Shown here in pieces: positions 30,101-43,400 of a stretch of 64,000 nucleotides of DNA. The stretch comes from Branchiostoma belcheri (Eukaryota > Chordata > Leptocardii > Amphioxiformes > Branchiostomatidae): positions 3,431,599 through 3,495,598 of the forward strand of contig NW_017802935.1 in NCBI RefSeq assembly GCF_001625305.1, in the 5' to 3' direction. A program made the position numbers and the translations under genes. How positions within the stretch are numbered: position 1 is the stretch's first letter; every line of letters begins with the position of its first letter. The notes below the pieces were generated by a model, which worked only from the letters and a program-made list of their open reading frames with translations, did no database searches and had not been told where the DNA came from.

Positions 30101-33100
30101 GTTTAAGTGTTGCAAAATGTTCCAACAGTAGTTAACCAATCAAGAAATGACATTGTATTTAAAGGCATCATAGGATGCCAAGTCCAAATTATGCAAATGA
30201 GCTTAATAATTTCCAGAAATTCTTTTTTTCATTCAATTCAAATTCAAAGAAAGGAATTCAAAGACATAATATTTGTCAAAATGGAGACACATTAGAAATG
30301 ATTTGTGCTTGATCATAGAAAATGTACGAAATATGCAAACAATGCTAAAAACTTATGCATGTTCTTGAAATCCATCAGCATCACAGGAATAAACATAATA
30401 ATTTTTTTCAAAACTTTTCAAACTTTCATTTGATTTAAGCAACTTTTTCAAAGTGACCGAAAACCATTGAAATATCATGTTTTTGCCAAATATCAAACAT
30501 GAATATCTACAAAATTTTGAAGATATGATATTCTTTCTACATGATAGAAGATGAACATTGCAGAACACTACTTGGCGGTAAAATCATCAGTCTCTCTTGA
30601 TCACATGCAAAATCATTCAATTGGACACAATTGTGTGTACCCCCCATAGAGCATATCTCCACCTTTCGAGCAAGTATGAAGTCCCTACCATAAATTGGTC
30701 TGCAAATAATTGCGTTATCAATAACAGGATCACAGACACAGACAGATGCAGTGGCCAAAACCAGTGTCCCGAAACGTTATATAATCGTCAAGGGATATCA
30801 AACCAGAATACATCACTCACGTACGTTCTTCTACATCAGAACTGTAACAGGGAGCTGGCTCACACAAGCTACCACGCCACCGTTCCAAGAAACCAGCCAA
30901 TTAAACCGAAATCACAAATGATATTTCAACTCTTCTTCAACGTGCCACAGCGGAAAGAATCTAATATAAACACGTACACGAAGTGCGGAATGAAACGCCA
31001 GATTAATCTTGTTGCGAGGCATGACACAGATTGAAGAAAATGACTCTACAGAATGCAAAAACCCTAGCTACGTTACTGAAATAAGTTGAAGTATTTATAT
31101 AAACACAAAATAAGTTGAAGTATTTATATAAAAACATAGAATATAATATAAACACGTACGGGAAGTGCGGAATGAAACGCCAGATTAATCTTGTTGCGAG
31201 GCATGACACAGATTGAAGAAAATGACTCTACAGAATGCAAAAACCTAAGCTACGTTACTAAAATAAGTTGAAGTATTGTTTCCCCTGTTAGGTACGATAT
31301 TGTGTGGGCTTGTCACTGTGGCACCGCCTGTCCTACAGACATCTCGGCGCCGCAGGGTCCAGCCTTCAGAACTCAGACAACATTTTTGGCGTGACGAATT
31401 ACAAGTCGGTGCAGAATATAGATTACACTGTAATGTGCTTTGAAGTTAACTGTTCCTTTGCAAGTACAGGTCTCAACATCATATGACATTTTTATCACAA
31501 AACGAGAAAACTTACTTACAAGGCTAAATATAGGCATAGACTATCTTTATTTTTCAGCCTTACTATAACTTATAATACGTAGACACTTGAAATAGAGCTT
31601 GAATCAGTGAGCTTTATAAGGAAAAAGGCCGGGATAAAAAAAAATTTAAAATTCTCACCTTGTCGCTGTCTATGGTAGTTGCTGAAGTCACAGAACCAGT
31701 TTCCTGCTGTTCCATACTGTGGATGCTCCCCTCCTCTGTGGAATGCACACTCTCACTCTCCTCTCCTCCAATGCTCGGCTCTCTGAGGGAGGAAGTCAAC
31801 CAAAGGTAATGTCAGTGAAATGCTGTATCTACATGTATGACGATTCTACAAGAAATCTAATAAAATTTTTAAATCATATCAACGCCTTACTCCTACTTCT
31901 ACTTGAAAGTATTATCCAAATAACGCCCTTTGAAATGCCCGCCGTGCGTTATTCCCTAAATTACAATAACGCTGAAGGGAGAAAAACAAATTACTATGAC
32001 TAATGAAGAAAGGTCTTCTCTGCACCTGCCCAAAAGACAGGTGGATGGCCGAAGATTCGTGAACCGAGTGCCAGGATTGATCGTAGGCGGACTTCACAGA
32101 CAAAAAGGAGATCAAACCAGCCGATTACAAAAACCAAAATCTAGGTCGTGGAAAAGTAGGTGTCATACCTTTTGAAAATTGATTGTGGCCTAATTTCTGA
32201 GCTTTTCAAGTTACCTTTTGTGTAAATCTTTTTAAAGCCACTGCAAGCTCGACACATTTTACAATCCTGAATAACACCACTCAATGACTTGTTGCCCTAA
32301 ATTTCACAACTACTCTCTCTCTCACAACTACTAGTATACGACTTATACATGTACATGTACCTTTGCAATAAAAAATGGAGAAAATATCTGGCAAGTACTA
32401 AAGATAAAAAGTACAAATCTTTAATACAAATAAATTATTGACAAATAAAAAAAAATGCAATCGTTACCACTATTTGTCTGAGGCATTACAAACACACAAA
32501 AAAGCTAGCATTTTGATTTAAGTGTCACACTATTAAACGTAATGCTCCATAAACTGAAAAGACTTAATGCTACAAGCATCTATACATTCAAAAATGCTCT
32601 GACCTCCTAACCTTGGCCTGGCTTAATAACATTGATTTACGGTAAACAATTTTGTTTTGACGCTTGGTTATTTTGTAACGTTATGTATTGTCAATGTGTC
32701 GATTTCATTGTTTAAATTTCATGTTTCACTTGTTGTTACAGGGCATCCCTGAAAAGCAGTGGTTTCAAATAGCACTGAGGTTTCTACCCTGTTTAAATAA
32801 AACAGAAATAAAGAAATAAACGACAGTTAGCGAACGCGGCCGTTAAGAGACGGTGTCTTACCGTGGAGACTTGTTCTGCGTCAGGAGTTTCGCTGCTGCC
32901 TTGAGAAGCGACGGCTGCTGTCTGCGGTCGTTACGCTGCAGCGCGTCATTCAACGCTGCGGGCACCAAAAAAAACACGCATAAAAACAGCCCAGGTATCC
33001 CTTTCATCATCAAATTTGCATCTCTTTTACACACTTCTTAACCTTCTCCCTGCTGCCTGACCCTGTGACGTATACAAACCTGATTCCAAAAAGGCTACCT

Positions 33101-34431
33101 CAGTTGAAATGAGGTTAAAAATCTCACCCTTTTCATTATCAAGTATGGTATAGCCCAATTTTCAAAATAAGATGCAAGAAAATTGAGGATGCTCCTTAGA
33201 AAGACAAAGACATGCTACTCACGTATCTCATATCATTATGTTCACCGAGCATGCAAAATCTCATTGCCTTAGTGTTATTCACTCTACGTAGCTTCTCCCA
33301 GATATATATTCCTTCGGGGAATTCTTTATCTGGGGATCTTTTCTTATGAGCACTTTACTTGGCACATCTTCGTTCTTAACATGACCTGGGTGTAAGCCCT
33401 GAGAAGGGAGACTGCCTAATCTTATCAAGAAAGAGGGTATTGTTACGCTTACTGAGGTGTGCAACTGTAAAGTTCAGGTCCAATAATATCTAAACATTTC
33501 ATGCTGATAACTACACTGAAAGGTCCCATCACACAAGAGATTTATTTTTGAACTGTTGAAAATTCTATCGTGCTGACTCTGATTATTTGAGATAATTATA
33601 ATTTGGTGGATGGACTGGAGTAAATCAAAGGATCTGGCAAGCTAATAATTCATCCTTCGCGATGCTAGAAGATATTCGTAATCTTAATTGCAAATGACGC
33701 ACTAGCTTTACCCCAAGCTGAATCATTTTGATGCGCGAATAAGAGGCTATGTTTACAGTGAAGATGATTGACAGTTGGTGTACCTGCTGTGATGTGCATC
33801 TGTCGTTCCTGCACAGTTTCGCGGATTTTCTTCACCCAAGACTGCTTCACTTCCAGACTGGAAGCCTGCAAAACACACACGATAACAATTTGTATTACTA
33901 TCTGTTGGTTCCAAATGTTTCACAAATTTCCCAAAAAATATTCAAATCATCAAAAACCAAGAAAACATGAGATCTAGAATGGTGGTGCATCATTAGCTAA
34001 TAAAGGATAGTGTGGCATAAATCTAATTAAAAAAAAGATACTTCTGAAAAAAAAGCAACTTTATACAATATCTATTAATGCAGCCATGCATTTAATATAG
34101 CAGCAATGGTTATAAAATGAAAATGTGTGGTTATGCATGTCCATGTGCATATATAATAATTCTTCCAAGTTTGAAAAAAAAGATACTGGAGACTTTTGGC
34201 ATTGTTCAGAAGGAAAAGAAAAAAACACTGTATGTAACAAAGTTGTAGACATAAGACAGGCTGTTTTTATAATAGGAGGCTGGATACAAAGAAATGTACC
34301 AACTTAAACATTCAAGGGAAAATTATCCTGGGCAATACATGTTCTGGGATATCCCAATGTTCTGTTGTGTTTGGGATGGATTTTAGAAGCACTGAACAGG
34401 TTTTAAATGCTGTCAATTTGAATTGTCTAAA

Positions 34432-34487
<56 letters not shown>

Positions 34488-37400
34488 CTGGTCATACAGA
34501 TACAAATACAGAATGTAGGATTTTGCTGCAATACTCAAATTATTCCAGATAACAAGGAACCTTAAAGTTTATCATTTGTTTGTGGTACCAATAAATACAG
34601 AATAGCTGAGTGTTCTGAAAGATTGCAGCTTTTCCACACATTCATACAGTGCAACAACATCACATTTTTACTCCCTAAATATCATTTTGCAACAGGGATG
34701 ATTCAACTTTTAATTTGACCAGAAAATTGACTTCAAACATCATTGAGTGACCATCACATGTTAAGGGATATCCCACACATATAGGAGGAAGATAATGGGT
34801 TGGAAAGGGGAGTGTACATAAAAGGGAAGAAAAAGAAAACTCACCACCTTCCGTTTCAGAGGCTAAAAGATTAATGAAGAGAAACAGAAATGAGGTTCTA
34901 CCGGTGCACTACATGGCACAGGACAGTGGAAGTAGTGTGTGATGAAGTACATAGAACATGGCTCGTACAAAAGCACGTCTTTTTAACCAAATTTTCACTG
35001 GCTGAAGTGCCAAAAAAGAATTGTGTAAGTTTACAATTGTATCTGATAAAATTCTTAAAGCATTAATAAAACTGAACTTTGAGAAAACATCATGTATTTC
35101 AGTCAGGAAAAGGCACCATAATTTTTTCATGACATTTCAATGACTAAAATTACACATTTTTTCATGACATTTCCATGACTGTAACACTGCATTTTTCATC
35201 ACATTCTGACTGTAACATTGTATTTTTTTCACGACATTAAATTTCATGATGGTAACAGTGCATTTTTTCATGAAGTTTCCATGACTAAACGAACCATGTA
35301 CACTTCAGAGAAAGAAGACAGGGCAGTGTATAATATAAATCTTACAAAGGTTAAAACTTTCAATAATGTGTTACTGGCAGCTAGATGTATGCAAAAGCAC
35401 TCTGTGCATTTTTTAACCACATTGGATGTTAAGTTTGCTCACTGGAAATACTAGCAGTAACGATTAATTATTATATATTTTACATCTAGTTTCATTTGTG
35501 CAAGGGCCTGGCCACTTAGAAAACATGTAGGCCAGTGTTCCTCTATTGTTTGTTGAGCAAAGACCATTAATGAACCTTTAGTTTGTATGCATTATCAATT
35601 GATGAACAAAAGTAGTATTGCATTCCTGGTTAATGATTTTAAGCAATACATAAGTCTGTGAAAATGAATGAATGAATTCGAAGACCATAGTTCTTGCAAA
35701 TTTCAGTCATAAAAAATCTACTGTAACAGATGTTCATGTAGAATACATACAGAAAATGTTGATTTCCAGAATCATATTATTGCTTGTGTGCATATTATGT
35801 ACATTGCAAAGGAATACACAGTCATATACATAACGTTTAACACCATCTTTGCCCAACAAGCAATACAACTTATCCCTTGCTCATTTGTATCCAAAGAATG
35901 ACTAGTGAAAATGACAAGTTTCCCATTTTTACACCTGGTTACCGAAAGAAAGGTATGAAAAAAGTACAAAAAAGGAAGTAAAGAAACGACTGGTGTATGT
36001 AAAGGCAAGTCTTGTGGAAGAGGGGTAACGTTACAAAACAGCCTCTGAAGGGTCATTTTCCACCTTTGATCTATGACCTTTGTTTTGAAATCATAAAATA
36101 ATATCTCTTTATTTTGCACTACCTTCATACTTTGCTATCAATGACTTTGATATCATGACTTCAAATAAAAGACCTGTACACTACAGTTACAGTAACTGCA
36201 ATTTCAATACAATTTTGCCACCAAAATAATCCCCCTTTCTAAAAATTGTTGTTTAGCAAGCAAAATGTCTTTTTTTTACCTCATCACTTCTTGAAAAACT
36301 AATTTCCAGGCAATCCTCATTCTGCTTTAAGGAATAGCTCCTAGACCTACATGTACAAGAAGCCACACATCAAAGGTGTTAATACAGTACAAGAGTGATG
36401 ATGTCTCACTACTGGGCCCAGAACCCTACCTTGAGGATGATCCTGTTGTCTGATGTGGGCTGTCTGCCTGTCCACAGAGCAAACTTACAGGGGTCTCCTT
36501 CTATGTGCTCTGTAACACCCAGGTCAGATGTCTGCATAGGGAAAACAAAAATTACATTGTATTTATCATCAACTTTATCATTCCATCTTAAATGCACTGC
36601 TCACCAAGTCTTGTGTTATATCTGCATAAAGTGACATTCGAGAAGTTGTGGATTACCCAATCCTTGACTAAGAGTATTCAGTCAAAAATTTGGGCAACTT
36701 CCAATTTTCCTTCATGTAGGAAACTGTAAAAGTATAATTATGCTACAACAGAGTAAGTTCTGCTGAGATACAGGCAAATTTTCATGTTTACTTTGACCAT
36801 TTCAACAGCTTCATAATTCACATCCATTGCAGAATTTTTTTCAGAACCAAGCAATTATCAAGTAAGCTAACCTTCAAGTCAGAGGAGATTTTTCAGCAAC
36901 ATTATGGGAGTTTTTGAAGAATCCGGGTTCCACAACTTGACACAGACTTCAGACTAATGTTCATGTCTTTCTGAGAGATTTAACAAGTCTTCAGGATACG
37001 AGGAGCTAGTTTTGTACATACATGTATTTAGATAAATTACACTCAACATTGCTGTACATGTTGTACACTCACCATTAGTCTATACTTGTAGATGTACTTG
37101 GTTTTACCGTTGCTATCTTTGACCTCTTTGCTAAACAGTAGGCACATCTCGAAGAGGAAGATGTGTCTTTCTCGACCCTTACGGATCAGGGCCTTTGGAT
37201 CCCAGACTTGGAAGGAGTCTTGTAACAACATGTCGCCTTGGGCCTCAAAGTTACCCTGAGGGAGGGGTGCAAACAGAATGAATCATACTGTCATACACTT
37301 AATTGTACAGTATGTAGCACATCGGCAGAATGTACTGCGCCTGCGCAGAACCCTGTATTTTCGCGTTTTTCGTTGGGTTTTTGGTCATCGTTGCATCAGA

Positions 37401-40400
37401 ATTTTGTCTGTTGCAGAGGATATTCTTTCCGACACAAAGTTTGGAAACTTCTGTCGAAATGCTAACCTTATATGAGCTAATACAACCTTATATGAGACAT
37501 TCTGCCAAAATGCTATGCACAATACATAACGGGTTTCGCGCAGGTGCAGTACGTTCTGCCGACGTGCTACAGTATGTGTATGTATGTATATGCATGGCAA
37601 TCACTCAAGATCTTTATTTGCAATCAGATACAGATTCATGTACGGATATACAGATTCATGTACAGATACATACCGGTATTCATGCAAAGACACAGATTCA
37701 TGTACAGATATACAGATACAGATTTTCCGAGTATGATGACCGTGTCAGTCCCTACACCTGAGTGAGGAGTGTTGACACGGTGGCCTTCGCATGGATTTGT
37801 TTAAGGTGGATAACAGGTTGCGAATCTGAGACCTACACAATATAAACGTGATGTGAAAAACAATGTACATGTATTGACATTTGATTCTTACTGTATTTCA
37901 ATCATGTCTCATTTTTTTTATTTACTTCATATTCACCACAAAACAAGCCACTCAAATGTTTTAGGTTACTGTACAAGACAGTAAGGACAGATGTTTGTTG
38001 GCCTTAAACTTGAAAAGTTTAAGGTTATACCCATTTGGGACACAATCACATGGTACATGTAGCTCATTCCTTCATTTTACCCCATGTTGTACTGGATATT
38101 ACAATAGAAAAGACATCACATGTGTACAAGAACAAGCCAACAATGACAGAAAACTGTCCCTACCTCGAACCCTTCCAGCATGCTGAGATGCATGGCATCG
38201 TTGGCCTTCTTGGGCACATTGAGCATCACCTCCAGTCCATCCTACAAATGAGATTTAACACTTCAGAAATATTTCTTCACAAATACTTGTCTGTGCTGCA
38301 TGTAGTCCTGTGAGGAATGCTTTGCTTTGAGTGTTAACAAGATACATGAAGTAAAAATATTGTTAACTCTAAACATTGTTTAAGGCTATCTAATGATAAT
38401 GCTCCTACTGTACTTGGTGGCAGCGAGTTCCACTCTGCAATAGTTCTAGGAAAGAATGAGTTTTTGAACACCTCAATCCTTGGTTGATACCTCTGGTACT
38501 TAGTAGTTGGTACATCCACCTGTAAGTCTGTTTATTAGTCATTTTGTTCCAAGTAGTATGCATGTAAGATAGACCAGATGTTCACCTTGATTTCTCCCTT
38601 GCCTTCCTCACAGCAGGCCAGTAGGTCCTTCAGGAGAAGCTGGTACTTGGTTATTCTCTGTACAGGCTTGATCAGGTATGACTGGATAGTAAGACTCATG
38701 CTGTGTTTATTCTGCACATCCTGAAACAAACAAACAAACAAACAAGTACATTTGTACTGGTAAACAAACATTTGAAAAATGTATGAATTATAATCACTAA
38801 CAAAATTTACAGAAGATTTAAGTAGAAATTATTAATGCTAAATAAACATCTGAGCAAATGTATCAATTAAAGCATAAACATATTTTACCAATTTTAACAA
38901 AAAGAATGCGGGATTCAAAATCAAGAATCTCGTGATTCTAAAGAAAATATTACCAACTGTCTTCCTTTGTCAAAATACAATGGTCTTGTCAGAACATACA
39001 AGTATTATCATTACCTCAATGAAAAGCAGCCAGCAGACCAATATTAGTCAAATTTAGACTTTGAATTTACCTCAAAAAAGTTGCCGGCATGTTCCATGAG
39101 AAGCTGGTTGGAGTCAGGCTTGTTCTTGCAGTATTTCACGTACATGTCAAACTTCTCTGCCCAGGTCACGAAGCAGTGACCTACATCTTCTGGAAACTGC
39201 TCGTATTTTTCGAGCTCTCTGAGGAAGACACTAGAAAAAGAAAAGACTCTCCTTGTAAAAAATGACAACATTTATATATTCAATGGCAAAAACATACTTT
39301 TTACAGTTAAACTTATATCACATAAGAGGAAGTATTAAATACAATACTGGTGTAGGTAAGGTTGTCCATATGCATGCAATTCTCACTTGTATCACAAGGA
39401 GGCGCTTATCACTCGCAGAAACCTCATAACTGTCTATCAGTGGCTTACATTGAATAACAGAATACTTAGTACTTACTTTCTTTGGTAAGCAAAAGAGTTT
39501 GGTGATCTTTGAAGATATGGACAACTGTGCAATATGTGACAGAAAAATTAAAAACATTGTGGATTGTCTTACTTGTTATGGAAATCATAAATCTCTTCGA
39601 TATTTCCGAAGATGACAGACTCTCTCCCGGACAGTCCTACAGGCACCTCCTGTACAGAAGCTGTCATCTCACACAGGTAGTTCTTAATGCAACACTCCAG
39701 GTCCCGCACATACACTCGCTCTGTCTGCAGCAGCTCTGCCATGATAAACCTGGGGAAAAAAATGATAAGACAAAACATTTAACTTCATACGACAATTAAC
39801 TATGACAAAAAAGGTTTAACGTTCTTCCTAACACTGACTAAATTGGGACTCCGTCAGCCTTGCTCACAGAATGAAGTATACCAACAAAGATGAACTTTCA
39901 CGCTCAGAATAACTTCAATCAAATGAACACAAAACACAGCCTAAACATTTAAGGATTACAATTGTTTACAGTAACCATTTCTTTCAGTGTTTCCACATCG
40001 TGTAATACTATCAAATTAGGATCAATTTGACCCACTACTCTGCCAATATTGATGCAAAACTGTAGCAAAAATCTTTCACAAAATTTTGTAACATAAAAAA
40101 GAGAAAATAAATCTGATTTGTTAGTACATATCAAAATCTTTCAAAGAAAACTATGTTGTCTACTCACTCTTTTCTTCTGGCAGACTTTCTCTTCTCCTCA
40201 TTGGAGTCCTTGGCAGAGTCTCTAAGTTTGACCTCTAGACTGGAGTCTGACCCTTTGCCCTCTGACCCCTTACCATCAAGGGAGAGATCCTTGTTCTCAC
40301 TTGGAGCAAGCTGGAGAGAAACAAAGTTTCATATTTCATATCATGCCCGTAATACCACATGTACAAAATAAACTCTTCAAGCTAGAATAAAAGACTTGGT

Positions 40401-43400
40401 TGTGTAAAAAAGAATCTCTTTACTCACTGCAATGTGTCTATCTTGAAACCTCCCTATATCAGATTGTGTACCTCTGTCACCTTCATCAGGGCAATTCAGG
40501 ACTGGTTATATTCACAGACAAGACAGTGTTTCTATCTTGAAAACCTCCCTATATCAGATTGTGTACCTCTGATTCCACCCCGAGAGCCTCCTCCAGCTTG
40601 TGTCGGTACTTGTCCATCCGTGAGGAGAAGTCCTTGTAGCGTTTGTCCACGGCCGTCACCCATGACTTGATACTGGAGGCGTGCGAGTGCCCCTTCTCTA
40701 CAAAACTGTCTGCCACCTGCAGAAGGAGCTTGACTTTTTCTCTGGTCTCCTGTAAGGATGATACAAATAAATGCTGAACAAGGAAGATTTGAATGTGTAC
40801 GCCAAACAATTTTAAGTGGGAATTGCCATACTTTATTCTAAGGTGAGGGGACACAAACTCAACCAAATACCAGTATCTATGTCATTACACAGCAACAGCT
40901 TCTCTCCATGTACTGCAAAATTGTGGAACAGTGACAAATATTTCCCACCGGAATAAAACCAACAAGCCTTAAAGACCAACGTTACAACTATCTCCTAGCA
41001 TAGTCACCTACATTTGTATACCTCCTAGCAATTAAATTCAGTCTCCAAAAGTGGTCTTTCGGCCATTTATTGTAAGAGCAATCTTGTTACAAAAAAAAAA
41101 TACACAGATGTATGAAAATTCATCCTGGTGTTCATGGCCAATACAAGATGCTCATTGGTCAAAGCTAGATGGGCAACACTGGATGCTGATTGGGCAAATA
41201 TCTATACCTGTTTAAAAAGTATTGCAGGCAAAACATAAATCATTGTCTTTGCTATTATGGCTGTTCCAACCTTGGCTGTTCCCTTAAACTCATTGTGTTC
41301 TTTAAGTAGAGCCTCTGTTTCTTCCCTGTTGTCTCCGACGTTGATGTGCGTGGACAGGTAAAACTCTCCGGTATCGTGGATCCAGTCCAGGGCCTTCAGC
41401 ACAAAACACAATCATCATTATCTACAGTCAGAGTGTACAGTGTCTTAGCAGTCCTGGGTTCAAACTTCAAACCCCACATTTCCAGTATGGTAATAGCTGA
41501 TCTTTTCTTTTACCATCAACCTAAATTTGCACATGTAGACCATCATGCTTCCTGTCCTCGGTGCTGAATGCAGTCCACTGACAACCTTAAAGCTTGAACT
41601 AAGCCCTACGAAATGTCTTTTTCCAAAATTTAGCAATGTGGGATAACATAACACATATAAAGTCCATTACCGGATGAAGAAAGGTTTTGTGTACTGATGG
41701 TTCTTACCTGCTTGGCGCTGCGCTCAAAGAGCACGTACTGCTGGCACTGGTCGAGTCTTTTCTTACGGATTGTCCAGTATTCTAACACCTGGTTTTCCTG
41801 CTTCAAAAGGTTCTCTAAGATACCTGCAGTAAAAAAAAACAGTAATTAACAGTTAAAATAAGCCTTTTGCAGGTTTCAAGAGAAAATCTAAAGCTATGAT
41901 ATGGCTTTGTAAGCGGTGAAAATGATGCTTTGTTTTTCAAAATTTAAGAATAATTTCTGCACAAGTTAACTGTAAGACGACCAATGACAACTTGATGCTG
42001 TTATGAACAGTGACAACCTTCCAAAATGACAAACTATGCTGACATTATAAGATGATTACATGTGTATGAATTTAATTACAAACTGTCAAACATCATTTCC
42101 ATTCTCACAGTTAGCAGGGCTCGAAATATTGGGTGCATAAGCACCATAGTGCACCCAAATTTGGAGCTGTGCACCTAATTCTTTTTAGTGGGTGCACCAG
42201 TACCACCAAATATTTTCGTAGGTTTACGTATGTAAAGATGTTAAATGTATAGTAGTATATAGCATATTATTAACATCAAAGTGTCAGATAGTAATAAAAT
42301 CATTAAAACATGATTAGTTTTTGCTGACATTCTACTTATTTCATCTTACATGGTGTATCCAAAAATTTTTTGTGCACCCAATTGTTTAGGTTAATGAATA
42401 AAGATAAATGAATTTTGAGCCCTGCAGTTAGCAAGTACTAATTGGTGAGAAGTTTAAAATATGTGCAGTTGGAAGAGAGGTTTGTACTGACTTTTCACAC
42501 GAGTGTCTGGTCCGCGGAGTCTGTTAGGAGACGGCCCGTGGGTGAGGTTACTCCGCTGGACGTACTTCAGGAATGTTTCGGCATTGCGCCGGGCTAGCGT
42601 ACAGGCCTGCAAGGAAAATCAAATGTTACTTGCACTTCCAAGAATTCCTAAAACTTCTTAAGCTTACCTATGTAAAAAAATGCATATAACAAAGACAATA
42701 AAGGAAAAAAATCGAATACAGGCAATGCCAAAAGACTTGGGAAACACAAAACATTGTACTTAAAATAACATGGTACCTTTCAGTACCTTTATAAGACTAA
42801 AAATACAATCATCCAAATCAAATTACTAAAGCCTAGGGTAAAAATCTACATCACCAATAAAAAACACTCTAGAGGTTTCCACTTTGTCTGAAGAAATGCT
42901 ACACCACAAAGATTGTAAGTTAATAAGATTTTATTTCTTCAGGCATCGATGGCCCATATAAAAGAAAAGGTACAAATAGAAATATTACCTTTAGGAATGC
43001 TTCTTTTTGTTCTACATGCTTGCCGATGATGGGTGCGATGGGGTCAGGTTCTGTCGTGTTATATCTCTCCGAGTTTCCGCCACACCAGTCTTCGTCTCGC
43101 TTGTATTCCCTCTCCAGACTCTCCAGGACAGAACAAACCTGGAACAACCAACGTCGAATCACGTGTGGCTAAACTCGCTGGAAATTACTTTACAGTTTTC
43201 TCTTGCCAGAATCAATATCCTCCGATTCCAGTCATAAGACTCTCATTTCTACAACACATTCAATCAGATAGATTATCTTTCCTCTGATTTGTGTTCTTGT
43301 CAATTCCCCTTGCCAGCACTGGTGTGATTATGTCTAAAAAGGGTGGCACAAAGATGAAATATCCTCAAGTACATGTACACTCATTCATTTTCTGAATGTG

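Noticed and set aside
30597..31034. 145-residue plus-strand ORF, the longest on that strand in an intron
   Set aside because: No recognisable domain; it overlaps a tandem duplication and has no matching splice sites or conserved composition.
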